From positions 2,046,001 to 2,110,000 of the forward strand of contig NZ_CP178861.1 of the NCBI RefSeq assembly GCF_047344985.1: a stretch of 64,000 nucleotides of DNA, read 5' to 3'. A program made the translations under genes and the position numbers. Origin of the DNA: Bdellovibrio sp047344985. GTDB taxonomy: Bacteria; Bdellovibrionota; Bdellovibrionia; Bdellovibrionales; Bdellovibrionaceae. Of the stretch, positions 9,128 to 17,991 are shown piece after piece. Position 1 is the first letter of the stretch. The number at the start of each line of letters is the position of its first letter. The notes beneath the pieces were generated by a model. It ran no database searches, was not told where the DNA came from, and was given only the letters and a program-made list of their open reading frames with translations.

Positions 9128-9164
9128 CTTGTGCAGTGCAATTCAAAAAGGTACGGCGTACCTC

Positions 9165-11618
9165 TTAGAGAACTTTGTTTGCGTGGTATTGCTCTTCAGA
9201 GAAGTCATCTACCAGGATCGCGTCGTAGCGGACAGCATCGGCCTCTTGAACAAGTTTCAACTCGTCTTCAGTGATGATGTTTTTGCTGCGAGCTTCATCC
9301 AACAAAAGATTTGTTTTCTTTTTAGGAAGAACGCCGTCGCGGATCGCTTTTTTGATTTTCTTTTCAGCCGCTTCTGCTCTTAGTGACACAGAAAACGCAT
9401 GCTCTAAACGACCCAATTGTTGATTGCGATCTTTAGGAACGTAGATGCCTTCGCTCAAACGTTCACGGATACCACCTTCTTGCATCATTGCTGAAGCAAT
9501 TGCGTGTGACCAACCGTCTGAAGCTTGTGAACCCACAGAGTTAATACGAGACCAAGCACCGATCCAACCTTTGAAGAACCAACGAAGACCTGGGATTTTC
9601 AAGTTATCGAAAATACCGTCGAAACCTTTTTGGATTTCAGCCATCGAGTTTTTCAAGCTGTAGTGAACAAATGGAAGATCTTCTTCTTTACGACCTTCGG
9701 CTTCGAAACGACGAAGGATTGAAGTCGCAATGTACATATTTGCCAAGATATCGGCAAAACGACCTGTGATTTTTTCTCTCATTTTCAATGAACCACCCAG
9801 TACACCCATCGCCACGTCAGAAAGAAGTGCGAAAGTCGCTGAAGTCCAAGACAAACGACGGAAGTAGATTTTCATTTGCGGATGACAATCCGGAGTGGCT
9901 GCCAAGTAACCGCGAGAGCATGAAAGCAAGATCGCACGGCATGTGTTACGAACGATGTGACCAATGTGACCGAAGAACGCCTTATCGAAGGCTTTCGTAT
10001 CATTGGCTTCGTAAGCTTTCACTTCAGAGTACGCAAATGGATGAGAACGAAGCGCCCCTTGACCGAAGATGATCAAAGTACGAGTCATGATGTTCGCACC
10101 TTCAACAGTAATACCGATTGGAGTTGCGATGTAGATCTCTGCCAACAAATTACGAGGTCCCATAGAGATACCCGCACCACCCATGATGTCCATAGCATCG
10201 TTGATGCCTTTACGGCCCATCTCTGTTGCGTAGTATTTTTGCATCGCTGTGATAACGCCTGGTTTGATGCCTTTATCAAGAGCACCCAAGCAATATTTTC
10301 TCATAGCCTCTAATGTGTATGTTGAAGCACCGATACGAGCCAATGGTTCTTCAACACCTTCAAACTTACCGATTGAAACACCGAACTGACGACGAACAAC
10401 CGCATGAGCTGAAGTCACGCGTGTGATGAGTTTTGCACCACCTGTTGCCTGAGCTGGCAAAGAGATACCGCGACCTGCCGCCAAACACTCCATCAACATC
10501 ATCCAACCACGACCTGCACCGGCAATACCACCGACGATCGCTTCTTCAGCGTCAACGACAACATCTTTACCTTGTGTTGGACAGTTGTAGAAAGGAGTGT
10601 TCAATGGATCGTGACGACGACCCAAAACAACGCCTGGAGTCTTTGAAGGGATCAACGCACAAGTAATTCCAAGATCCTCGCCTTTACCCAAAAGATTTTC
10701 TGGGTCACGAAGACGGAAGGCCAAACCGATCACAGACGAAATCGCCGCCAATGTGATCCAACGTTTATTCCAATTCAACTTGATTTTGATTTTTCCGTCT
10801 GTGTCTTTGAAAAGAACCCCGGAAGAAGTGATTGAACCGGCATCAGAACCTGCTGTTGGTTCTGTCAAACCAAAACATGGAATCTCAGTTCCGTCAGCAA
10901 GACGTGGCAACCAATGTTTTTTCTGAGAGTCTGTTCCATAGTGAGCAAGAAGCTCTGCCGGACCCAAAGAGTTTGGCACCATCACTTGAATCGCAACCGC
11001 CAAAGAGCGAGAGGAAATTTTCATGATCACTTCAGAGTGGCAAAGCGCTGAGAAGCCAAGACCACCGTATTCTTTAGGAACGATCATTCCCAAGAATTTT
11101 TCTTTTCTGATGTAATTCCAGATGTCCTCAGGAATTTCTTTTGTCTTATAGATATCCCAGTGATCAATCATTGAGCACAGAGTTTCTACCGGACCGTCCA
11201 TGAACGCTTTTTCTTCTGGAGTCAGATTTGGATAAACTTCATTCATCAAGTTTGTGAAATTTGGTTTTCCAGAGAAAAGATCTTTTTCAATCCACACAAC
11301 ACCGGCGTCCAACGCCGCTTTTTCTGTGTCAGAGATTTTTGGCAAGAATTCAAACTTCTTGAAGATCGCGAATACACCTGACGTTACAAGCGCCGCGCGA
11401 AGAGGCGCAATGTTGAAGATCACTGCAAGAACTGCGAATACGATCCACAACCACATCGGCGCACCGAATCCAAAAAGAATCGCTGCAACAGCAATTGTCC
11501 ACACGATCAGTGGGCTGCTGAAGAAACCGACAAACAACAAGAGGACGATGGAACCAAGTACCCAGGCCCATGTGCAGCTCTCTAAAAAATACCCATATAA
11601 AGAGTTGAAAGAATCCAC
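9165..11618 (-). CDS. fadE: Acyl-CoA dehydrogenase, FadE type
   Basis: An 817-residue enzyme, close in length to E. coli FadE (814). It has three hydrophobic segments in the first about 85 residues, the acyl-CoA dehydrogenase core (GLTEPTAGSDAGS for FAD/substrate binding, RRQFGVSIGKFEGVEEPLA, DIMGGAGISMG) and the long C-terminal FadE extension (AAEKKIKKAIRDG to the end). FadE catalyses the first, FAD-dependent step of fatty-acid beta-oxidation at the inner membrane. It is a single-gene unit with its own terminator. Confidence 0.95.
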   Translation of the reverse strand: MDSFNSLYGYFLESCTWAWVLGSIVLLLFVGFFSSPLIVWTIAVAAILFGFGAPMWLWIVFAVLAVIFNIAPLRAALVTSGVFAIFKKFEFLPKISDTEKAALDAGVVWIEKDLFSGKPNFTNLMNEVYPNLTPEEKAFMDGPVETLCSMIDHWDIYKTKEIPEDIWNYIRKEKFLGMIVPKEYGGLGFSALCHSEVIMKISSRSLAVAIQVMVPNSLGPAELLAHYGTDSQKKHWLPRLADGTEIPCFGLTEPTAGSDAGSITSSGVLFKDTDGKIKIKLNWNKRWITLAAISSVIGLAFRLRDPENLLGKGEDLGITCALIPSKTPGVVLGRRHDPLNTPFYNCPTQGKDVVVDAEEAIVGGIAGAGRGWMMLMECLAAGRGISLPAQATGGAKLITRVTSAHAVVRRQFGVSIGKFEGVEEPLARIGASTYTLEAMRKYCLGALDKGIKPGVITAMQKYYATEMGRKGINDAMDIMGGAGISMGPRNLLAEIYIATPIGITVEGANIMTRTLIIFGQGALRSHPFAYSEVKAYEANDTKAFDKAFFGHIGHIVRNTCRAILLSCSRGYLAATPDCHPQMKIYFRRLSWTSATFALLSDVAMGVLGGSLKMREKITGRFADILANMYIATSILRRFEAEGRKEEDLPFVHYSLKNSMAEIQKGFDGIFDNLKIPGLRWFFKGWIGAWSRINSVGSQASDGWSHAIASAMMQEGGIRERLSEGIYVPKDRNQQLGRLEHAFSVSLRAEAAEKKIKKAIRDGVLPKKKTNLLLDEARSKNIITEDELKLVQEADAVRYDAILVDDFSEEQYHANKVL

Positions 11619-11753
11619 GATGTATCTCCTTTATCAAATACACCCATAATTAGACTCTTTAATGTGAGCATGTGCAAGAATTTCGGATCCACGTCTATAT
11701 ATAAGAAAGAACGTGAGGAAGAGTCCTTTTCATTCGGCAAATGACGTTCGCCT

Positions 11754-11786
11754 AAAAAACAAAAAGCCCTCTTGCGAGGGCTTTCG
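11754..11786 (-). terminator. Intrinsic terminator of the small lipoprotein gene
   Basis: A perfect 9-bp stem AAAGCCCTC/GAGGGCTTT with a TTGC loop; on the minus strand it continues into TTTTTGTTTTTT. It lies about 40 bp after the lipoprotein stop. Confidence 0.9.
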
Positions 11787-11824
11787 TTACTGAACTTAAG
11801 TTCATTAGTCCTTTTCGGATCTAA

Positions 11825-12046
11825 TTACTTAGTTTCGCCAGCAGGTGCTGCAGGAGCTGCTTCTGTAGTTGCAGGAGCTGCTTCAGTAGTAGCTGCAGGA
11901 GTACCTTCAGCTGGAGCTGCTTCAGTAGTAGTTGCAGGTGCAGTTTCAGTTGTAGCAGGTGCTTGCTCAGCAGGTTGGTTTTTAGAGCAAGTGAAACCAG
12001 TTGTGAAAGAAAGTGCTAGCAAAGCCGCGATAACGATAGCTTTCAT
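11825..12046 (-). CDS. Small Ala/Pro/Thr-rich lipoprotein
   Basis: The 73-residue protein is taken from the ATG at 12046, which follows AAGGGA and opens a signal sequence (MKAIVIAALLALSFTTGFTC) ending in a cysteine that can be lipidated. The mature part is low-complexity, with tandem blocks of the type EAAPATTEAAPA and no charged or folded domain. It resembles small, abundant, flexible envelope lipoproteins. The repetitive part makes a long open frame on the opposite strand that is not a gene. Confidence 0.75.
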   Translation of the reverse strand: MKAIVIAALLALSFTTGFTCSKNQPAEQAPATTETAPATTTEAAPAEGTPAATTEAAPATTEAAPAAPAGETK

Positions 12047-12160
12047 TGTTGTTGTCCCTTCATTTAATAAATTAATGCTTAACGCATTTTTTGTTTTCAA
12101 AACTCGACTAAGGACCAAGTTACACAAAATTGCGGCCTCTTGACAAACGAATTTTTAAAA

Positions 12161-12973
12161 TTATTTTTGGCAACGCGAACACCAGAAGGTATTTCGTCCG
12201 CCCAAAACTTTTGATTTCACCTGTTGCCCACAAGTCACACATTCTTCTCCCGCTCTATCGTAAACCCGAAAAGTTGTCTGGAAATATCCACTCTCACCCG
12301 AGGCTTGAGCGAAATCACTGATCGACGAGCCACCATGCTCAATGGATCGAGTTAAAATTTTTTTAATCTCTTTGGCTAAAACGTCGGCCCGTTCACGCGT
12401 CAACTTATGTGATGGCAATGTCGGCTTAATTCCGGCAGCAAAAAGGGCCTCACTTGCATAGATATTGCCGACGCCGACCACGATTTTCTGATCCATGATG
12501 GCTATTTTTATAGCAACTTCTTTTCCACGCAGACTTTCCCAAAGTTCTTTACCCGTGAATTCAGAACTCAAGGGTTCTGGCCCCAACGCCTTTAATTTCG
12601 GGTGTTCCAGAGGATTTTGAACGAAGTCAAAATAACCAAAACGGCGCGGATCGCGGTAGGCCAAACGAAGTCCGCCAGAAAAATGCAGATAAATATGATC
12701 ATGCAAACGTTCGTCACCGGGAGGCGCGACCCGCCACGTCCCCGTCATCCCCAGATGAGAGAGCATCGCTCCTTTTTTTGTCCACAAAAGCAGATACTTC
12801 GCCCGTCTTTCAACAGAAAGAAGTTTTTCCCCGACGAGTGTGCTGATTTTTTTAGCAGGAATGGGTTCGCGCAAATCCGGCCGCTTCAACTCTACTTTTT
12901 TGAGCGTCGGTTGATCTTTCAAAATATCTTCAAGGCCACGACGGACGACCTCTACCTCGGGAAGTTCCGGCAT
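12161..12973 (-). CDS. mutM: Formamidopyrimidine-DNA glycosylase (MutM/Fpg)
   Basis: A 270-residue base-excision repair enzyme with all family hallmarks: the N-terminal MPELPEVEVVRRGL (catalytic Pro2 and Glu3), the central MDQKIVVGVGNIYASEALF helix-two-turn-helix region and a C-terminal zinc finger with paired cysteines in CVTCGQ and CSRC. It removes 8-oxoguanine and formamidopyrimidines. It is the last clearly chromosomal gene before the integrase, which lies in the same orientation upstream; the island starts just before its promoter. Confidence 0.96.
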   Translation of the reverse strand: MPELPEVEVVRRGLEDILKDQPTLKKVELKRPDLREPIPAKKISTLVGEKLLSVERRAKYLLLWTKKGAMLSHLGMTGTWRVAPPGDERLHDHIYLHFSGGLRLAYRDPRRFGYFDFVQNPLEHPKLKALGPEPLSSEFTGKELWESLRGKEVAIKIAIMDQKIVVGVGNIYASEALFAAGIKPTLPSHKLTRERADVLAKEIKKILTRSIEHGGSSISDFAQASGESGYFQTTFRVYDRAGEECVTCGQQVKSKVLGGRNTFWCSRCQK

Positions 12974-13035
12974 AAACTTCTTAACTCCTTATAATTACAG
13001 GGGATATAAAGGCTAATTCTATCAGCTTTTTCTTA

Positions 13036-13054
13036 TATCACCCTCTATCACCCT
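13036..13054. repeat. Tandem TATCACCCT repeat at the left island edge
   Basis: Two copies of TATCACCCT lie exactly 10 bp apart (13036-13044 and 13046-13054), between the mutM promoter and the integrase stop codon. Placement and helical spacing fit a recombinase arm- or core-binding site at the attachment region. The matching right end is not in the window, so this is inference. Confidence 0.4.
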
Positions 13055-13067
13055 ATTTTAGCAAAAA

Positions 13068-14321
13068 TTATTTCACTAGTTTCAGGGGACTCTTCTCAAA
13101 AGCCGCGATTTGAGCCTTCGTCCTGGATTCAAGAAATCCAAGCTTTCTAATGTGAGCAACAATCTTCTCGGAAGTCTTCTTTTGATCTTCTCCGTCAATC
13201 TTTGAATAGTGATCTGCCAGCGCTAGATCTTTGTGACCTGTCATGGCAATCACGGCATCAAGCCCACCACCAACTCTCCTAGCCAAGGTCGCCATTCCAT
13301 GACGCAAACAGTGAGTACCCCTAAAAGGAATCCCAGAAATTCTCTGCGCCTGCCGATAGTTCGCCTGGATCGTGCAGTAATTTAAAGGTTTACCTTCGAC
13401 ATGAAAAAGAAAATCACATCTCGGAGCTCTCTCTCTAAGCCTTCGAACAATTACCTCTTTGAGGATTGGATGCAGATGTACTCTTCGCGACTCACCATTC
13501 TTTGGGTAAGGATTCAAATACTCAAACATCTTGTTATCGTTACACCAAGAAATTGATTCTTTGATAATTAAGTAATCCTCCTCCAAATAAATGTTGGGAA
13601 TCTGGATCCCAGCTATTTCTCCAATCCGGCCAGCACAAAAAAACTGTGTCACCGCAAGATCGGCATATAGCTGATTTGTGAACGCCTGAAAAAATTTAAA
13701 GGCAGCTTCAACAGTTATCTTTTTGTTCTCAGGTTTATTTGGACTATCTTTGATGTAGCCCATTTTTTTGTGTCGCGGACGTATCGGCGTAAACAAAAAT
13801 TTAGACTCTGTCGCAAACTCCTCTTCGCGCTTATACCAATTAAACACTGTGTTGAAAATATTGATCTCGTTGTCCAGGTTACATCTTCCACTGCACCCTT
13901 CCCCACGAGCCTTATATTCTTCAGACAAAAATACCTGCTTTTGCTCATCAATAAACTCGTTGATTACCGTCGGAGTTATATCTTCCATATGCAAATTAAA
14001 CAGCGGTTTCCAAAACATAAATCTGCGTGTCCAGATCCGCTGAGTAGAAATTTGAATGGAGGAAAAGTGAAGTGCCACGAATCTTTCCCAGACATGTCCT
14101 AAAGTAGAAGACGATTTCTTTAAACCAATAGGTTCCGAAATTTCTTCATTTGCTTCAACACCGTTGAATGTATTTCTCCAATGCTGAGCCTCTCGTATTG
14201 TAGGAAAGCTAGCAGCATACTGTTTGCCATCGATTTTCTTGAGCGCTTGATATTGACCTGAAATTACATTTTTTCTAATTCCAGGTTGCTTCGGTACATT
14301 AACAAAAACTTTACTCATCAA
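13068..14321 (-). CDS. Tyrosine recombinase/integrase
   Basis: A 417-residue phage-type integrase. The N-terminal part (about residues 1-190) carries an arm-binding and SAM-like core-binding region; the C-terminal catalytic domain shows Arg in AGRIGEIAG (about 230), HCLRHGMATLARR with HxxR (about 340), the second His in TGHKDLAL (about 361) and the nucleophilic Tyr in DHYSKID (about 371). All catalytic residues are present, so it should be active. It overlaps the upstream HTH gene by ATGA and sits at the island's left end next to mutM, the usual integrase position. Confidence 0.93.
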   Translation of the reverse strand: MMSKVFVNVPKQPGIRKNVISGQYQALKKIDGKQYAASFPTIREAQHWRNTFNGVEANEEISEPIGLKKSSSTLGHVWERFVALHFSSIQISTQRIWTRRFMFWKPLFNLHMEDITPTVINEFIDEQKQVFLSEEYKARGEGCSGRCNLDNEINIFNTVFNWYKREEEFATESKFLFTPIRPRHKKMGYIKDSPNKPENKKITVEAAFKFFQAFTNQLYADLAVTQFFCAGRIGEIAGIQIPNIYLEEDYLIIKESISWCNDNKMFEYLNPYPKNGESRRVHLHPILKEVIVRRLRERAPRCDFLFHVEGKPLNYCTIQANYRQAQRISGIPFRGTHCLRHGMATLARRVGGGLDAVIAMTGHKDLALADHYSKIDGEDQKKTSEKIVAHIRKLGFLESRTKAQIAAFEKSPLKLVK

Positions 14322-14602
14322 ATATCTCCTTCTTCAAACCAGTTTTCAATTTCAAGAGGCTTGAAAAATAGTTTTCCGCGTTTCTTTCGATGAGGTATCA
14401 AGTCCTGCGAGGTGAGGTTATAAAGTGTACCTATTGAGTACCCAGTATACTCCGCCACCTGCCCTATCTTCCATATACGGTTTTCAAAGAGCTTCGAGAG
14501 AGCGCTGCTCCCTCGATTTTCATTAATAGTTATGCAAGTATTTAGTTCAGGCAAGCCTCTAGAAACCTTTTCCACCGTGTGTCTTACACTTTTTCTAGAC
14601 AT
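14318..14602 (-). CDS. Excisionase-like helix-turn-helix protein
   Basis: A 94-residue protein whose C-terminal half carries a MerR/HTH_17-type DNA-binding segment (WKIGQVAEYTGYSIGTLYNL, then GKLFFKPLEIENWFEE). Such proteins next to integrases commonly act as excisionases or directionality factors. The coupling to the integrase by a 4-bp overlap supports this role. The first about 35 residues are not recognised. Confidence 0.72.
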   Translation of the reverse strand: MSRKSVRHTVEKVSRGLPELNTCITINENRGSSALSKLFENRIWKIGQVAEYTGYSIGTLYNLTSQDLIPHRKKRGKLFFKPLEIENWFEEGDI

Positions 14603-15003
14603 TATTTAGCCTCACTCCCTCGAATAACTTCCCCATTGAGAAGTTTTCCGATGAATTGGTCGAGCGTTAGCTTTCCGTGTTCTTTTTGGTACTCAAGATA
14701 CACGATTTGAAGGCGGTCTTTTTCACTGTAGGTTGATTCTTTTAGTCCTTCGAGATGTTCTGGCTTAACTAACGTCAATCCAATGTGAATGATTTCGCTA
14801 TCCCGGATCTTTCGTCCAAATTCTTTTTTATTGGCCGTCGCTTTTAAGGCTTCCAAAAGCTTTGCGGTTTCGGTTTCTAATTTTTTAAGAACTGATTTCT
14901 TCGTGATCTTTTCTTTCGTCTCTTTATCTTTTGTTTTCTTGCTCGCAGATGCTTTTTCTTTGCTGTCGACACTGGAGTTTTCAATTTGAGTTTCTGCACT
15001 CAT
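14602..15003 (-). CDS. Small charged hypothetical protein of the integrase operon
   Basis: The start is set at the ATG at 15003, which has a textbook ribosome-binding site (AAGGAG, 6-7 nt upstream); a longer ORF begins at 15036. The 133-residue protein has a very Lys/Glu/Ser-rich first half predicted to be disordered or coiled, then a more compact part (IIHIGLTLVKPEHLEGLKE... to LTLDQFIGKLLNGEVI). No family recognised. It abuts the excisionase-like gene and is the first gene of the integration module, possibly a regulator or DNA-binding accessory protein. Confidence 0.65.
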   Translation of the reverse strand: MSAETQIENSSVDSKEKASASKKTKDKETKEKITKKSVLKKLETETAKLLEALKATANKKEFGRKIRDSEIIHIGLTLVKPEHLEGLKESTYSEKDRLQIVYLEYQKEHGKLTLDQFIGKLLNGEVIRGSEAK

Positions 15004-15172
15004 ATATTTCTCCTTTTTGTTCATACTCGATAACAAGCAAAGCTAGTGCGATTCCTAGACAAAAAATAAGCGGCGCATAAAATTCCTTGGACGAAACTAG
15101 GACAGATCACGGACACAAGACCTAATTAATGACGTTGTTGTTTAGAGTTCATATTTTAAGTAACCTTTTCTT

Positions 15173-16057
15173 ATGCACACGACTTTTCATTCAATTATTC
15201 TAGCGGCTCTTCTTACTTCCCTATCTTTATTTGCAAATGATCTTCCCAGTTCAAAAAAGTATTCAACATACATCGGAATTCTTGAATATCGAACAGTGCC
15301 CACAAAAGATATGAGGACTGAGATATTCGGAAATCGTCCGGTCTTCGGAAAAATAGATGGAAAATGGGAGTCTTTGGCCGGAAAAGACTTTGATAGCCTC
15401 ACTGAGTGGAATGTTGCGTTTGATGGAAAACAAATTGGCAAAATTAAAACAAAACCAGGAAATTCCTCCTACGACTCTCAAGTAGACCTCCAAGATATTC
15501 TTGGTCCAAAAAATAAGATTCCAAAAGTGGGAAAGCTTACTAGCGAGTTTGCTACTTGGAGCGATTACCAGGTACAGAGACCCCTTGTGACATTATTTAA
15601 AGGTCATGCTTCTGATCCTGATAAATGGAGACCCGCACCTCTACCAAATGAACTCATTTCAAAAGCCAGAATAGAATTTAAAAATAAGTATACCAATGTC
15701 TCAAAATGCAAAGACGAAGATTCGACCTTCACGCCTTGGAAGTACAAAGACGAAGATATCAAGGTTTACAAGAGATACATGGCGAATTCCAATTGGAAAC
15801 TTATTGCGCTTCATTTAACTGATAACAAATGTGATGGTCCGCCCGAAGAAGCGTACAACCAAAGCTGGTATGCTGTATCACCAAGCGGAGAGGTTACATT
15901 TCTAGATTCTGGATTGGCGCTTGTTGATGCTGGCGATTATGACCGCGACGGAAAGTCGGAAGTTATTTTCCAAGTGAGCCGCTACAATCGCGGGGGATAT
16001 ATTCTTTTTTATGACAAATTTAAACAGAGAGAAGAGAATATTTTTGGATATCATTAA
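15173..16057 (+). CDS. Exported hypothetical protein with Ca-binding-like loop
   Basis: A 294-residue protein with a signal peptide (MHTTFHSIILAALLTSLSLFA). Near the C-terminus is DAGDYDRDGKSEVIF, the DxDxDG type loop of FG-GAP/VCBS-like repeats that bind calcium. The central part contains two possible cysteine pairs. It is divergent from the integrase operon and begins the island cargo on the + strand. No known family identified; role outside the cytoplasm inferred only from the signal peptide. Confidence 0.7.
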   Translation: MHTTFHSIILAALLTSLSLFANDLPSSKKYSTYIGILEYRTVPTKDMRTEIFGNRPVFGKIDGKWESLAGKDFDSLTEWNVAFDGKQIGKIKTKPGNSSYDSQVDLQDILGPKNKIPKVGKLTSEFATWSDYQVQRPLVTLFKGHASDPDKWRPAPLPNELISKARIEFKNKYTNVSKCKDEDSTFTPWKYKDEDIKVYKRYMANSNWKLIALHLTDNKCDGPPEEAYNQSWYAVSPSGEVTFLDSGLALVDAGDYDRDGKSEVIFQVSRYNRGGYILFYDKFKQREENIFGYH

Positions 16058-16105
16058 TTTCGGCTCCAATATCGTCACTCCTCGAACAAATTTTTCGGAC
16101 ACAAT

Positions 16106-17221
16106 ATGAAAACTAAAACATTTAATACCTTTGCTAAAATTGCTAAAAAGATAAATGGATCCATAAGTCAAAGCATAAGCGAAATTGCCATCAGCAAGAC
16201 CAAACGCTCAGAAGACATCATAAGTCACAATCTTGTAAGAGACTTAATAAAGGTTCCCGGTGCTATATCAGTGGAGATGTCTAACGACGAACCGATCAAT
16301 GGATCGGATCTAATAGTAGCGGTAAGAAACCTTGAGCGCACGCCTCACAAAACTTTTTACCTTCATCTTCAAGCAAAAAATGCCAAACTACCTCGAGAGA
16401 CAACCAAAAAAAAAGAACAAAAAAAACTGAATTCAACAATTGCTGTAGACTTGGGATACAAAGGGTCGAAGACTGGAATTCAAAAAATTCTAAAAATGTT
16501 TTCCACACTGAGTCTGAATTCGACTCAGCGATCCAGCCTCAATCACCTGAAACAGTCGTTAGATGACAACACATACAACCAACTAAAAACTCAATTTCAC
16601 TACTGTAAGTTAATTGAAAACACTTTACCATTATACTTCGTGTACTGCTTTTGGAAAAAACATCCGCACAAAGTGACAAAAGATGTAATGGGACTTTTTG
16701 CCTTTAGCGAAACACTATACCATAGACCTTCTATTCATTTAAAAAGTATACCATTGAAAAAAATTAAAAATTTTCTCCATTCCCTAAATGGGCACACTCT
16801 TCAGGACACTATATTAAACAATTATGGTTACATTGGGGAGCGTTCATTCGAAAATTTTTTCGAAAAACTGACGAAGCTCAGAACTCAGTCATTTCAAAAG
16901 TTACATTATTATTTGATCGAAGACAGACGTCGACTGCCGCCAATATTTCAAGCTCGTGCAAATCTTTCTCCGAGATCCAAAGAGAAAGATCAAAACAAAG
17001 TTGACAGGGCGCAAGCCGCACATTCACTACAATCCTTCATCAATAAAATAAATGCCCAGCGGAATCTCACGAAAGAATTTGCCGGTGACCTCGCACCACT
17101 GCCATTCGCAATTGAGGATAATGACAAGAGAATTGAGCAGTTTAAAGGAATGGGACTTCGAGTTTGCATATTAAATTTCGGCATACCTTCAAAATTGGAC
17201 AAGAATCGCGAAACTATTTAG
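16106..17221 (+). CDS. Hypothetical protein with possible QxK nuclease-like core
   Basis: A 371-residue cytoplasmic protein. Residues about 48-92 show an acid then GSDLIVAVRN and YLHLQAKNAK, the E...D...QxK spacing found in some restriction-endonuclease-like (PD-(D/E)XK) folds such as the DUF6615-type proteins. The remainder is helical and basic. It is a candidate cargo or defence gene of the island; the activity is inferred from a short motif only. The stop overlaps the end of the convergent VirB10-like gene by 4 bp. Confidence 0.55.
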   Translation: MKTKTFNTFAKIAKKINGSISQSISEIAISKTKRSEDIISHNLVRDLIKVPGAISVEMSNDEPINGSDLIVAVRNLERTPHKTFYLHLQAKNAKLPRETTKKKEQKKLNSTIAVDLGYKGSKTGIQKILKMFSTLSLNSTQRSSLNHLKQSLDDNTYNQLKTQFHYCKLIENTLPLYFVYCFWKKHPHKVTKDVMGLFAFSETLYHRPSIHLKSIPLKKIKNFLHSLNGHTLQDTILNNYGYIGERSFENFFEKLTKLRTQSFQKLHYYLIEDRRRLPPIFQARANLSPRSKEKDQNKVDRAQAAHSLQSFINKINAQRNLTKEFAGDLAPLPFAIEDNDKRIEQFKGMGLRVCILNFGIPSKLDKNRETI

Positions 17222-17991
17222 TAAGTTAAAATTTTTATAGCAATAGGGCCTTCAAGCATCGAATACTCCGGGGCGTTCTTTAGTTTTTCGGCGAAGCGGT
17301 CTGCAGTTTTTGTTAGAGCGCTTGCGATTGCTTTTTTGTTCACGGTATCTAGACTTTTATCTTCAACGTAATTTCCAAAGGCGTTTTGATTTCTTTCAAT
17401 CGTAGCGTCCGCGTATCCAGCGGCACCCGCTGCTAAGAACTCAGCTCCGAAGTATTTTGCTTCATTGCTGATATATTTTCCTTCAATTCCCAAAATGCCT
17501 TTAGCGTCTAATGCTGACGCAATGACTGAGTATATCTCTTCTGAATTTGCTGCTCTGAACTTTTTAAAATCTACGACAATTCTCTTAGAGTTCTTCTCTA
17601 GACTCGCCTCCCCAATAAAAATGCCGCCCTTCAGAGGTCCCGATGAGATTTTAGCTCTCACTGGAACTTTACTATCGGGAAACGCAATGAGGCTTTCAGG
17701 AATTTCCGCAGTAATCACCTCGCCAACTTTCAAGTCTTTCAGTTGAAGTACTTTCTGATTGGCTGGAAGTAAGCTTGGATTCTCCTCGGCACGAAAGGCC
17801 GAGTTCACTACGAGGATCTCCGAATCAAGATTGCCCTTCACACTGGAAACATTATGTTTCATTTTCTTTTTCACCGAAATCGAAGGTGCGACCTGTTCAA
17901 CTTTAGGATTTTCTTCCACAGGCTTTGTGTAAAGGTTTGAGCGCATTTGGGCAAACGACAGGCTTCCAATTAGCATAACTATCCAAATCAC
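17218..17991 (-). CDS. VirB10/TraB-like type IV secretion protein
   Basis: A 257-residue exported protein. After an N-terminal hydrophobic segment and a Lys/Pro-rich stretch, the C-terminal region (about residues 85-225) has the VirB10/TrbI pattern: a strand with VPVRAKISSGPLKGGIFIGE, then RIVVDF, GIEGKYIS and a hydrophobic GAEFLAAGAAGYADA helix of the outer-membrane antenna. In type IV systems this protein spans the envelope and forms the core channel. It is shorter than VirB10 (about 380) or TraB (about 475). It is the last gene of the operon, overlapping virB9 by 4 bp. Confidence 0.75.
   Translation of the reverse strand: MIWIVMLIGSLSFAQMRSNLYTKPVEENPKVEQVAPSISVKKKMKHNVSSVKGNLDSEILVVNSAFRAEENPSLLPANQKVLQLKDLKVGEVITAEIPESLIAFPDSKVPVRAKISSGPLKGGIFIGEASLEKNSKRIVVDFKKFRAANSEEIYSVIASALDAKGILGIEGKYISNEAKYFGAEFLAAGAAGYADATIERNQNAFGNYVEDKSLDTVNKKAIASALTKTADRFAEKLKNAPEYSMLEGPIAIKILTY

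Noticed and set aside
9150..9164. AGGTAC-GGC-GTACCT hairpin as another repeat copy
   Set aside because: It shares only GGCGTAC with the family and lacks the conserved flanking blocks; more likely a 3' hairpin of fadE.
11772..12143. Long + strand ORF opposite the small lipoprotein
   Set aside because: It is the mirror of an Ala/Pro/Thr repeat, which keeps several frames open; the minus frame has a signal peptide, ribosome-binding site and terminator.
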